From Roseiarcus sp963732155 (GTDB lineage Bacteria > Pseudomonadota > Alphaproteobacteria > Rhizobiales > Beijerinckiaceae), in assembly GCA_963732155.1 (NCBI GenBank), contig CAVSYB010000013.1, positions 1,302,001 to 1,366,000 on the forward strand: DNA of 64,000 bases, read 5' to 3'. Positions 36,624-46,797 of the stretch are shown piece by piece; the stretch's first letter is position 1; each line of letters opens with the position of its first letter. The translations under genes and the position numbers were made by a program. The notes below the pieces were generated by a model. The model saw only the letters and a list, made by a program, of their open reading frames with translations. It ran no database searches and was not told where the DNA came from.

Positions 36624-37352
36624 ATGGGTCGGTCGGCGATCAAGCATACCCCGCCCAGGACCTATGTGATTTCGCTTGAGAACAGGAAGGCGCGCGGCTC
36701 CGGCCACGAACGGCGCGAAGAGATTTTGCGCGCCGCGCGCGAGTTGTTCCTCGAGCATGGCGTCGAGGGTGTCTCGACACGGCAAATCGCAGCGCGCGTA
36801 GGCATTTCCCAGACGGCGCTCTACGTCTACTTTAAGAGCAAGGAGGAGATGCTCGATCGGCTGGTCGACGCCGCGCTGCGCAAACTCGGCGTCGCGCTCG
36901 ACGCGGTGAACGTGAGCTGGGCGGACCCGGTCGACTTCTTGCGCGCCAACTTGCGCGAATACATTCGCTTCGGCCTCAGCCATCCCGACGAATATCGTCT
37001 CGTCTTCATGCTGCGCGACGCGCGCCGCAAAGCCGACGAGTCGTTCAGCAAGGAGCACAATCCGGTCGGCGAGGCGCTGTTCAACGTCCTGAAGAGCCGG
37101 ATCGAGCAGGGCGTCGCCTCGGGCAAATTGCGCTGTCTGAAGACCGGGCGGTCGGCGGCGCAGTCGGTGTGGGCCGCCATGCACGGTCTCGTCGCGTTGC
37201 GCCTGGCCTTTCCGGATTTCGACTGGGTTCCCGTCGACGAGCAGATCGAAGGTCATGTCGACATGCTGCTGTACGGGATCATCGGCAGAGCCGATCGGCA
37301 GCCGAATCTGGCAGGCGAGGCGGCGGCGCCCGCCGCGACGCCCCTCCACTAG
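36624..37352 (+). CDS. TetR/AcrR-family transcriptional regulator
   Basis: 242 residues. The helix-turn-helix region is RREEILRAARELFLEHGVEG, then VSTRQIAARVGISQTALYVY; the ligand domain (SVWAAMHGLVALRLAFPDFD) is of the TetR_C_33/AcrR type. A basic 25-residue N-terminal extension precedes it. GAGGAGG six bases before ATG 36624 fixes the start. Target unknown; no efflux gene is adjacent. Confidence 0.88.
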   Translation: MGRSAIKHTPPRTYVISLENRKARGSGHERREEILRAARELFLEHGVEGVSTRQIAARVGISQTALYVYFKSKEEMLDRLVDAALRKLGVALDAVNVSWADPVDFLRANLREYIRFGLSHPDEYRLVFMLRDARRKADESFSKEHNPVGEALFNVLKSRIEQGVASGKLRCLKTGRSAAQSVWAAMHGLVALRLAFPDFDWVPVDEQIEGHVDMLLYGIIGRADRQPNLAGEAAAPAATPLH

Positions 37353-37660
37353 AGCCCAACCCGGTCTCGGTGGTCGCGCGTTGGCCTGATCGCTTTAAGC
37401 TCTCGCCGCAAAGCCGCCGATCGCCGCCGCACCGCTCGATCGGATGAGATATCTATAAATTCGATCGATTTTCTGGATATATTTTTCCAAGGCCCATGCT
37501 AAGGACGTTCATCGCGCTCGCCGCCGCCCAAGCGGGCGAGCGAGCGCCCACGGAAGCTTGAACCTTGTCCGCCACGCCCGCCATCGATTTGCTCCATTCC
37601 GCAGGCAAACGCGAAGCTTCCATGCCTTCGCCGGGGCTCGCCCCTACCCATGAGGTCGAA

Positions 37661-38488
37661 ATGGCGCGGCAGAACCTGCGGTCGGCGGCGCGCGAGGAGG
37701 CGGCCGGGAGCGATTGGGACACCGCGCTCTATCTGAAATTCGAGCCCGAGCGCACCCAGCCCGCCCGCGACTTGCTCGCCCGCGTGCGTCTGAACGCGCG
37801 GCGCATCGTCGATCTCGGCTGCGGCCCCGGCACCAGCACGCAACTGCTCGCCGCGCGTTTTCCGCAAGCGGAAATCATCGGCGTCGACGATTCCGAGCAA
37901 ATGCTCGCCGCCGCGCGGGCGCGGCTGCCGGCGATCGCCTTCCACAAGCGCGACATCGCCGCCTGGCGGCCGTCGACCCGGCCCGACCTGATCTTCGCCA
38001 ACGCCGCGTTGCAATGGCTTCCCAACCATCACGAACTGGTGCCCCGCCTGATGTCGTTTGTGGCCGACGGCGGCTGCCTGGCGATCCAGATGCCCGATAA
38101 CCGGCAGGAGCCCTCGCATGCGCTGATGCGGATGGCCGCCGCCGACGGGCCGTGGGCCGACCGCCTCGTGCCGGTCGCCAAGACCCGCGGCCTGATCGGC
38201 ATCTATTCCGACTATTACGCCTGGCTCGAACCGATCAGCGCGCAAGTCGAAATCTGGCAGACCACCTACGTGCACCCGCTCACCGGGGTCGGCGCCGTCG
38301 TCGACTGGTTTCGCGGCAGCGCGCTGCGCCCGTTCCTCAACCCGCTCGACGAATGCGAGCGCGAGCAGTTCATCGCCCGCTATATGAAAGAACTCGCCGA
38401 CGCCTATCCGGCCGAGCCGGACGGCCGGCTGCTGTTCCTCTATCCCCGCCTGTTCGTCGTCGCTGTCAAACCCGGCGCGAGGCGCTGA
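37661..38488 (+). CDS. Trans-aconitate 2-methyltransferase-like enzyme
   Basis: 275 residues. SAM loop IVDLGCGPGTSTQLLAARFP, acidic GVDDSEQML, and the family's FANAALQWLPNH, WADRL and YYAWLEPISAQVEIWQTTYV regions, as in Tam, which methylates trans-aconitate to detoxify it. ATG 37661 is chosen because TGAGGTCGAA directly precedes it and the family starts near here; the frame is open upstream to a TTG at 37565. Monocistronic. Confidence 0.85.
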   Translation: MARQNLRSAAREEAAGSDWDTALYLKFEPERTQPARDLLARVRLNARRIVDLGCGPGTSTQLLAARFPQAEIIGVDDSEQMLAAARARLPAIAFHKRDIAAWRPSTRPDLIFANAALQWLPNHHELVPRLMSFVADGGCLAIQMPDNRQEPSHALMRMAAADGPWADRLVPVAKTRGLIGIYSDYYAWLEPISAQVEIWQTTYVHPLTGVGAVVDWFRGSALRPFLNPLDECEREQFIARYMKELADAYPAEPDGRLLFLYPRLFVVAVKPGARR

Positions 38489-38504
38489 ACGCGCCGCCGC
38501 CTCA

Positions 38505-38741
38505 TCAATCTTCGTCTTCGGCGGCCTGCGTGTGATGAACAGCGATATGAGCCTTGGCCGCCTCGCCGGCGTGATGTTCGGCGTGCTTGTGATGCGCATG
38601 GGCGAGATGCGCGTGATGGGCCCCCGCTTCGTGCTCGCCGTCCGCAAGGAGGCCGGCGGCTTCGCGATGATGCTCGGCGGCCTGATCGTGGTGCTTGGCG
38701 GCGAGCTCGTGCTGCTCGGCGGCGTGCTTGGCGTGAGGCAT
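38505..38741 (-). CDS. Histidine/alanine-rich small protein
   Basis: 78 residues, helical, with about 20 His and many Ala/Glu: KHAAEQHELAAKHHDQAAEH and GAHHAHLAHAHHKHAEHHAG. GGGGAG seven bases before ATG 38741. Similar proteins occur in methylotrophic Hyphomicrobiales (recollection); a divalent metal buffering role is possible but unproved. Divergent from tlyA. Confidence 0.65.
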   Translation of the reverse strand: MPHAKHAAEQHELAAKHHDQAAEHHREAAGLLADGEHEAGAHHAHLAHAHHKHAEHHAGEAAKAHIAVHHTQAAEDED

Positions 38742-38865
38742 GGTCGTCTCCCCTGGTCGGCGCATCTTGCGGACGGCGTCCAATAGCGCCATCTTGCGAC
38801 AGAACCGCGACGGGCCGCGCGGCGCGCCTCGCCCCGGCCCGCCCTCTTCCCTCGCGACGAGTTTC

Positions 38866-39591
38866 ATGCGCAAGCGCGCCGATATCGCCTTGGTCGAACT
38901 CGGCCATTTTCCGAGCCGGGCGCGCGCGCAGGCGGCGATCGCGGCGGGGCTCGTCTCGGTCGACGGCGTCGCCCTGCGCAAGCCTTCCGTGAGCGTCGCG
39001 GCCGACGCGGTGATCGAGGCGCGCGCGCCCCATCGCTGGGTCTCGCGCGGCGGCGTCAAGCTCGAGGCCGCGCTCGGCGCCTTCGATCTGGACCCGGCCG
39101 GCCGCTGTTGTCTCGACGTCGGCGCTTCGACCGGCGGCTTCACCGACGTGCTGCTGGCGCACGGCGCGCGCCGCGTTCACGCCGTCGACGTCGGCCACGG
39201 CCAGCTTGCGGCGCGGTTGCGCGGGGACGACCGGGTGATCGTCCACGAGAAGCTCGATGCGCGTGAACTGGCCGCCGGCCTGTTCGAGGCGCCGCCGGCG
39301 GCGATCGTCGTCGATGTCAGCTTCATCTCGCTGCGCCTGGTGTTGCCGCATGTGCTGCCGCTCGCCGCCGACGCGGCGTGGCTCGTCGCATTGATCAAGC
39401 CGCAATTCGAGGCGGGGCGCGGCCATGTCGTCAAGGGCGCGGTCAAGGATCCGGCCGTTCACGCCGAGGTCTGCGAGGCCGTCCGCGCCTGCGTGGAGCA
39501 GCTCGGCTGGTCGAGCCTCGGAATCATCGCTTCGCCGATTCCGGGCGGCGACGGCGCGAAGGAATTTCTGATCGCCGCGCGCCATGGATGA
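38866..39591 (+). CDS. tlyA: TlyA-family rRNA 2'-O-methyltransferase
   Basis: 241 residues. An N-terminal S4 RNA-binding domain (RADIALVELGHFPSRARAQA, VSVDGVALRKPS) precedes an FtsJ-like SAM domain (CLDVGASTGGFTDVLLAHGA, VVDVSFISLRLVLP). Family members methylate ribose in 16S and/or 23S rRNA and some act as haemolysins. The last bases overlap the start of the next rRNA methyltransferase by eight bases, so these are an operon. Confidence 0.9.
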   Translation: MRKRADIALVELGHFPSRARAQAAIAAGLVSVDGVALRKPSVSVAADAVIEARAPHRWVSRGGVKLEAALGAFDLDPAGRCCLDVGASTGGFTDVLLAHGARRVHAVDVGHGQLAARLRGDDRVIVHEKLDARELAAGLFEAPPAAIVVDVSFISLRLVLPHVLPLAADAAWLVALIKPQFEAGRGHVVKGAVKDPAVHAEVCEAVRACVEQLGWSSLGIIASPIPGGDGAKEFLIAARHG

Positions 39592-40890
39592 GCCGTCCGC
39601 GCAAGAACTGCTGATCGACGATCTCGGCCCGCGCGGCGAGGGGCTCGCGCGCATGGGGCGCGGCGCCGTCGCCATTTTCGGCGCGCTGCCCGGCGAGCGC
39701 GTGCTGGCGCGGATCGAAGGAGGGCGCGGCAGGCTCGTCGCCGTCCTCAGTCCCAGTCCCGACCGCGTCGCGCCGATCTGCCCTTACTTCGGCGATTGCG
39801 GCGGCTGCGCGACGCAGCATTGCGCGCCCGCGCTCGCCGCCGGCTGGAAGCGGCGATTGCTCGCCGACGCGCTCGCGGCCGGGCGCGTCGCCGCGCCGCT
39901 CGGGCCGCTGATCGACGCGCATGGCGAGGGGCGCCGGCGCGCGACGTTTCATGCGCGCTTTGCTCAGGGAGGCGCCAGCGTCGAAGTCGGCTTCATGCGC
40001 GCCCGCGCCCATGAGATCGTCGAGATCGAGACCTGTCCCGTTCTGGCGCCCGGCATGGCGGGCGCGCTTGGGGCGGCGCGGGCGCTGGCCAAAAGCCTGC
40101 GGGGCGCCGGCAAGCCGCTCGACATCACCGTCACCGCGACGCTGACCGGCCTCGACGTCGATGTCAGGGGCTGCGGCGCCCTCGACTTTGCGCCGCGCCA
40201 GGCCTTGATCGCGACGGCGAACCGGTTCGATCTCGCCCGCCTTTCCAACCACGGCGAGACCGTGATCGAACGGCGCGCGCCCGAAGTGATGATCGGCGCG
40301 GCGCGCGTGCGCCCGCCGGCGGGCGGATTCCTGCAGGCGACCGTCGCGGGCGAGCGCGCGCTCGCGGAGCTGGCGCTGAGCGCTGCGCAGGGAGCGCGCC
40401 GGGTCGCCGATCTCTTTTGCGGCGTCGGCGCCTTCGCGCTGCGCCTGGCGGCCGAACACGAAGTGCACGCCGTCGAAATCGACCGGGCGGCGCTGGCCGC
40501 GCTGGCGCGCGCCGCGGGCGAGACGCGGACCTTGCGCTCCGTCGCCTGCGAAGCCCGGGACCTGTTCCGGCGCCCGCTCAGGCGCGAGGAGCTGGCGTCT
40601 TTCGACGCCGTCGTGTTCGATCCGCCGCGCGCCGGCGCGCCGGCGCAATCGCGCGAACTGGCGGCGAGCGCCGTTCCGACGGTCGTCGCGATATCCTGCG
40701 ACGCGGCGAGTTTCGCACGGGACGTCGGCATCCTCGCGGCGGGGGGCTATCGCATCGAGTCCATTGCGCCGATTGACCAATTTCGCTTCTCGCCGCATAT
40801 CGAGATCGTCGGCGTGCTGCGGAAGCCGAAGGCCGGCGGGTCCGGCGGGCGAGCGCGGTCGAAGGGACCATCGGGGAAGGGATTGCTGGG

Positions 40891-40894
<4 letters not shown>
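39584..40894 (+). CDS. 23S rRNA uracil-5-methyltransferase family (RlmD/RumA-like)
   Basis: 436 residues. The Fe-S cluster cysteines are in CPYFGDCGGCATQHC; the SAM domain has VADLFCGVGAFALRLA, and the catalytic Cys motif is AISCDAASFARD. A TRAM-like N-terminal region is present. Methylates C5 of a uracil in rRNA (or tRNA). Ends ATGA-overlapping the GlcD-type gene. A basic Gly/Ser/Lys tail follows the last strand. Confidence 0.88.
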
Positions 40895-42312
<1,418 letters not shown>

Positions 42313-42357
42313 ATTCGCCGCCGCGAATCGCGCCTGGCTCGCCGATGTCCGGAATTC

Positions 42358-43182
42358 ATGGCTGTCACCCCTCCAAGCCGCTTCCGCCGCGCGCGCAATG
42401 ACGGTCGCGGCGGGTTGGCGAGGACGATCGCCGCGATGCCGATCGCGGCGCTGCTGTTGCTTGGCGCCGCGGCCGCGGGTCGAGCCGCGGCGCAAGCGCC
42501 GGCGCCCTGTGCGCCGATGCGCTTCGAGGGCGCCAACTACACCGTCTGTTCGTTCGATGCGCGCCGCGACGACATCCGCGTGCATTGGAGGGGCGCGGAC
42601 GGCCGCCCCTATGGCGGCTTCGCGCGTCTGGCCGAGGCGCTCGAGGCGCAGGGGCGCCAGCTTCGCTTCGCGATGAACGGCGGCATGTTCGAGGCCAATC
42701 TTTCGCCGGTCGGGCTGTTCATCGAAGAGGGCAAGCAGAAGCACAAGGCCGATACGCGCGACGGCGCCAGCAACTTTCACATGAAGCCGAACGGCGTGTT
42801 CTACGTCACCGACGGCGGCGCCGGGATCGCCGAGACGACGCGCTTTCTCAGCGCCGGGCCGCTCGCGCGCTATGCGACCCAGTCGGGCCCGATGCTGGTC
42901 CTCGACGGACGCATCCACCCGAAGATCCACGCCACCGGGACGTCCGCCAAGGTCCGCAACGGCGTCGGCGTGCGCGACGGCGCGACGGTCGTCTTTGCGA
43001 TCTCCGACGAGCCGGTGACGTTCTACGCCTTTGCGCGGTTGTTCCGCGACGGGCTCAATTGCCCGAACGCCTTGTTTCTCGACGGCTCGGTGTCGAGCCT
43101 GTTCGCGCCCGAGCTGAAGCGCGACGACGCCCTGTTGACGATCGGCCCGATCATCAGCGTGTCCACGCCCTCGGCGCGCTGA
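42358..43182 (+). CDS. Exported phosphodiester glycosidase-like (NAGPA/DUF2233) protein
   Basis: 274 residues; an N-terminal signal/anchor with a hydrophobic core (MPIAALLLLGAAAAGRAAAQ) starting at an alternative ATG 42436. The core has FAMNGGMFEANLSPVGLFIE, GVFYVTDGG, RNGVGVRDG and NALFLDGSVSSLFAPEL, which match the NAGPA domain. Likely periplasmic. Substrate unknown. A REP-like element follows. Confidence 0.82.
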   Translation: MAVTPPSRFRRARNDGRGGLARTIAAMPIAALLLLGAAAAGRAAAQAPAPCAPMRFEGANYTVCSFDARRDDIRVHWRGADGRPYGGFARLAEALEAQGRQLRFAMNGGMFEANLSPVGLFIEEGKQKHKADTRDGASNFHMKPNGVFYVTDGGAGIAETTRFLSAGPLARYATQSGPMLVLDGRIHPKIHATGTSAKVRNGVGVRDGATVVFAISDEPVTFYAFARLFRDGLNCPNALFLDGSVSSLFAPELKRDDALLTIGPIISVSTPSAR

Positions 43183-43851
43183 AGGACGCGGTCAGCGGTC
43201 GCCGGCCTTCTCCTTCCCCCCTTGTGGGGGAAGGCCGGGATGGGGGGTCGCACGGACCTGGCGGATAAACGGATTGCGGCTCGTTGAGACAGGACTGCGC
43301 GACCCGCTCCCTGACCCTCCCCCACAAGGAGGGAGGGAATGATGCCGCGGTTCCAGCGCCTTTCAAATTGAATGACGCGCTCGGCTGGAATTTATGATCG
43401 AACTGGTCGGGGATGAAAAAATAGGGCGATATTATACTTGACGGGACCATAGATGCGGGTTGCGTTGTCCCAAGGTCACTTGGCTTTCCAGCGAGGAAGG
43501 CATATATTTTTTCATGCCATGCACATCGTTGGTGGTAGCGACCGTATCCGCCGCAGGCTCGAAACGCGCAAATTTCGCGGGCTGCGCTCGATGATTTATC
43601 GCGCGTTGAGCGCACTCCAACGCGCGCTGGACGTCGCCTTTCCGCTACATCCTCCGGACAGCCCGCCGCCGCCGATGCCGATCACAAGCGCCGCCGCCCT
43701 TCGAGAAGGCGCGTTACTCTCCGAAAACATTCGAGCCGTGGCTGAGGAAGGCGAAAAGGCGGCTTAGCGCAAAATAATCTCCATGCGAACAATGGCTCGA
43801 TAGCGAAGCCTGTGCGCAGTTGCGGCGCGATTCGATCGTTTCGCATCCCAC
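43183..43851. other. Gap with repeats and doubtful ORFs
   Basis: Holds the repeat at 43203-43340. Beyond it, a 104-codon frame at 43453-43767 (plus strand) has no ribosome site or known domain; a helical part starts at ATG 43591 (MIYRALSALQRALDVAF). Not called as a gene. Confidence 0.35.
43203..43340. repeat. Inverted REP-like element
   Basis: Left arm about 43211-43240: CCTTCCCCCCTTGTGGGGGA then AGGCCGGGATG. Right arm about 43313-43335: CCTCCCCCACAAGGAGGGAG. The two face each other across about 70 bases. A different repeat family from the one in dnaE2. May act as a transcript end for the gene at 42358. Confidence 0.65.
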
Positions 43852-45429
43852 TCACATCTGACCGCCCGGCGGTTTCGCGCCCGGCCGCCGGACGGCGGTG
43901 AAGACGCGCGACGGCTTGGTCATCGCCTCGAGGCCCAGCGCCTCCTTCAGTTCGGCTTCCGACAGCAGGCCTTCCTCCAGCACGAGGTCGGCGACCCGGC
44001 GCCGTTCGTCGAGCGCGCGCTTGGCGATCCGCGAGGAGGTCTCGTAGCCCAGCGCCGGGCCGAGCGCGGTGATCAGCCCGATGCTGTCCTCGACCAGCGC
44101 CAGACAGCGCTCGCGGTCCGCTTCGATCCCGTTGATGCAGCGGCGGGTCAGGGTGTCGATCGCGGCGGTCAGCATGCGCAGCGAGGTCAGCACGCAATAG
44201 CCGATCGTCGGTTCGAATGCGTTGAGCTGCAACTGCCCGCCCTCGGCGCACATGGTCACGGTCAGATCGTGGCCGATCACCAGAAAGGCGACCTGGCTGA
44301 CCACTTCGGGGACGACCGGGTTGATCTTGCCGGGCATGATCGAGGAGCCCGCCTGCACCGCCGGCAGACGGATTTCGCCGATGCCGGCGCGCGGCCCGGA
44401 CGAGAGAAGGCGCAGGTCGTTGCAGATCTTCGACACCTTGACCGCGACGCGCTTCAGCACGCCGGAAAACAGCACGAAAGCGCCCATGTCCGACGTCGCC
44501 TCGATCAGGTTCAACGCCAGCGACATCGGCTCGCCGGAGGCGCGCGCGAGCTCCTCGACGACGAGCGAGGCGTAGCGCGGGTCGGCGTTGATGCCGGTGC
44601 CGATCGCCGTCGCGCCGAGGTTGACCTCGCGGAACAGCGCCGCCGCCTCGCCCAATCGGGCGATGTCCTCCTTGACCGTCGTGTGAAAGCCGTCGAACTC
44701 CTGGCCGAGCGTCATCGGCACGGCGTCCTGCAATTGCGTGCGGCCGAGCTTCAGGACGTCGGCGAATTCGACCGCCTTGGCCTTGAACGCGTAGGCCAGC
44801 TCCTGCAACGCCTTGACCAAAGGCGCGGTCGCGAAAATCACCGCCAGCCGCAGCGCGGTCGGATAGGCGTCGTTGGTCGACTGCGCCATGTTCACGTCGT
44901 CGTTGGGATGCAGGCTCGCATAGTCGCCCTTCGGCTTGCCCATCAATTCCAGCGCGGCGTTGGCGATCACTTCGTTGGCGTTCATGTTGGTCGAGGTGCC
45001 GGCGCCGCCTTGCACCGCATCGACCACGAACTGGTCGAGAAAGCGCCCCTCGCGCGCGATCAGGTCGCAGGCCCGCTCGATCGCCTCCGCCTTGGCGGCG
45101 GGCAACTGGCCGAGGCGCCGGTTGGCGCGCGCCGCCGCCTGTTTGACCAGCGCCAACGCGCGAACGAGCTCGGGAAAATGGCCGATCGAGACGCCGGTGA
45201 TCGGAAAATTCGCGACGGCGCGCAAAGTGTGCACGCCCCAATAGGCGTCGGCGGGCACCTCCACCTCGCCGAGCATGTCGTGCTCGCGCCGCGTCGCGAC
45301 ATTGGCGAGCGCGATCGAGCGCGTCGAGGCCAGGGCGAGCGTCGCGTCCGGCTCGGCGGCGGCGGGCGGCATCTTCGGATCTGGCGGCGGGGAAGCGGCG
45401 GCGCCCTTGTTCGTCGATCTCTTCTTCAT
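43852..45429 (-). CDS. aspA: Aspartate ammonia-lyase (class II fumarase superfamily)
   Basis: About 525 residues. The signature GSSIMPGKINPVVPE carries the catalytic Ser loop; THE-like region TSTNMNANEVIANAALE, and QSTNDAYPTALRLAV. L-aspartate to fumarate and ammonia is the likely reaction; fumarase C is the alternative. An unusual 45-residue Pro/Ala-rich N-terminal extension precedes EHDMLGEVEVPADAYWG. GGGAGG eight bases before ATG 45429. Single-gene unit. Confidence 0.9.
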   Translation of the reverse strand: MKKRSTNKGAAASPPPDPKMPPAAAEPDATLALASTRSIALANVATRREHDMLGEVEVPADAYWGVHTLRAVANFPITGVSIGHFPELVRALALVKQAAARANRRLGQLPAAKAEAIERACDLIAREGRFLDQFVVDAVQGGAGTSTNMNANEVIANAALELMGKPKGDYASLHPNDDVNMAQSTNDAYPTALRLAVIFATAPLVKALQELAYAFKAKAVEFADVLKLGRTQLQDAVPMTLGQEFDGFHTTVKEDIARLGEAAALFREVNLGATAIGTGINADPRYASLVVEELARASGEPMSLALNLIEATSDMGAFVLFSGVLKRVAVKVSKICNDLRLLSSGPRAGIGEIRLPAVQAGSSIMPGKINPVVPEVVSQVAFLVIGHDLTVTMCAEGGQLQLNAFEPTIGYCVLTSLRMLTAAIDTLTRRCINGIEADRERCLALVEDSIGLITALGPALGYETSSRIAKRALDERRRVADLVLEEGLLSEAELKEALGLEAMTKPSRVFTAVRRPGAKPPGGQM

Positions 45430-45607
45430 CGCCAAGTCCTCCCGCCGATCGCGATGCTTTCTCGGGATCGCGAGTCGGGTCGGCGCCAAGCCCGGCTTCC
45501 GCGCCGCGTCCGACCAGGCCATATGACGCCCGCGCGCCGCGCCGCGCAAGGAAGCGCCGCGCGCGTCGGCCGGGCCATCGGAAAGCCGCGCTCCGAGGGG
45601 AGCGATG

Positions 45608-46420
45608 TCAGTAATATTGGGGACCGTCGTAGCGGGGATCGTAAGGCCCGTCCCACGGCGGCGGCCCGCCGTACTCGGGCTGCGGCTCGGCCGCGCGAGG
45701 CGGCGCGCCGTTGTCGGGCGGCGGCTCCGACGCGTCGGCCCAGGGCGAGGCCGTGGCCGGCAGGACGACGACTTTCGCGCCGAGCGGAACGCGCCGGTAG
45801 AGGTCGATGACGTCCTGGTTCAGCAACCTGATGCAGCCGGACGAAACCTTGGTGCCGATCGTCTCGGGTTCGATGGTGCCGTGCAGGCGATAGCTGGTGT
45901 CCCGGCCGTCCTTGTAGAGATAGAGCGCACGGGCGCCGAGGGGATTGCCTACGCCGCCGGGCATGCCGTCCCGGTAAGGGCCATATCGCTCCGGCTCGCG
46001 CGCGATCATGTCGGCGGTCGGCGTCCAGTGCGGCCATTCGGCCTTGCGGCCGATCACCGCTTCGCCGCGGAAATTGAACGCTTCGGTCCTGCCGACGCCG
46101 ACCCCGTAGCGAAGCGCGCGTCCGTTCCCCTCGACGAGGTAGAGGAACCGGTTGTTCGGGTCGACGACCACGGTTCCCGGCCGTTCCGAGGTCTCGTAAG
46201 CAACTTCCTGGCGCAAATATTGCGGCTGCAACTGGCTGAGATCGACGGCTTCGACCGGGAATGGCTCGTTGGGGAGCGCGCCATAGAGCGCGGCGTATTG
46301 CGCGCCGAGGCCGACGCCGACGTTTCCCGGATATCCCGGGACGGCCCCTTCCTGGGGCGCGCATCCGGCGAGAACGAGAGGCGCGCCGAACACCAGCGCG
46401 CGACGGGTCATGAGCGTCAT
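45608..46420 (-). CDS. L,D-transpeptidase lipoprotein (ErfK/YbiS family)
   Basis: 270 residues. Lipobox signal peptide ending VLAGC. The YkuD catalytic domain has RLHGTIEPETIG and TKVSSGCIRLLNQDVIDLY with the nucleophile Cys. Crosslinks peptidoglycan stems 3-3 or anchors lipoproteins, from the periplasmic face. The C-terminus is a Pro/Gly/Tyr-rich tail (PPPWDGPYDPRYDGPQYY). Typical of the multi-copy Hyphomicrobiales set. Confidence 0.92.
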   Translation of the reverse strand: MTLMTRRALVFGAPLVLAGCAPQEGAVPGYPGNVGVGLGAQYAALYGALPNEPFPVEAVDLSQLQPQYLRQEVAYETSERPGTVVVDPNNRFLYLVEGNGRALRYGVGVGRTEAFNFRGEAVIGRKAEWPHWTPTADMIAREPERYGPYRDGMPGGVGNPLGARALYLYKDGRDTSYRLHGTIEPETIGTKVSSGCIRLLNQDVIDLYRRVPLGAKVVVLPATASPWADASEPPPDNGAPPRAAEPQPEYGGPPPWDGPYDPRYDGPQYY

Positions 46421-46797
46421 AGGGCGAAATCCCGCAAGTCCTGCAATTTCTGCGCAGAAGAGCCGATGCGCGCCGGCCTGTCCACCCGCTGACGGACAAG
46501 TTCAAACGTTTGTTACCCCCGCTATCGAACGCCTGGATTGGCTGGAAGAACGAGATCAAGAACCTGACTGCGGCGGCGCTGGGCGGCATCGGCCATCGCG
46601 CCGGCGACGTCATCGATCGCCGCGACGCCATCGCCAGGTCCGACGACCCGATCATGCGCGCCGTCGCCAGCTTTCCATGCCGTTCGGAACCGTATTACAT
46701 GCGCCTCGGTCCTTCCGACGAGGCGTCGGCGTGGACGGCGCTTTCCGGCGCGGACGCCCGGCGGCCGACCGGGAACTCAGCCGACGCGAGAGGCATG
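46421..46797. other. Divergent intergenic region
   Basis: Between the transpeptidase and the GH43 gene. The GH43 frame stays open leftwards to 46510, but the translated extension lacks family similarity. Presumably carries both promoters; nothing else seen. Confidence 0.4.

Noticed and set aside
43453..43767. 104-codon plus-strand frame
   Set aside because: No ribosome site or family, and it is adjacent to repeats. Left as part of the gap.
46510..46797. N-terminal extension of GH43
   Set aside because: The family starts at the propeller motif after MATIHNPILPGFNPDPS; the extension has no signal peptide or known domain.
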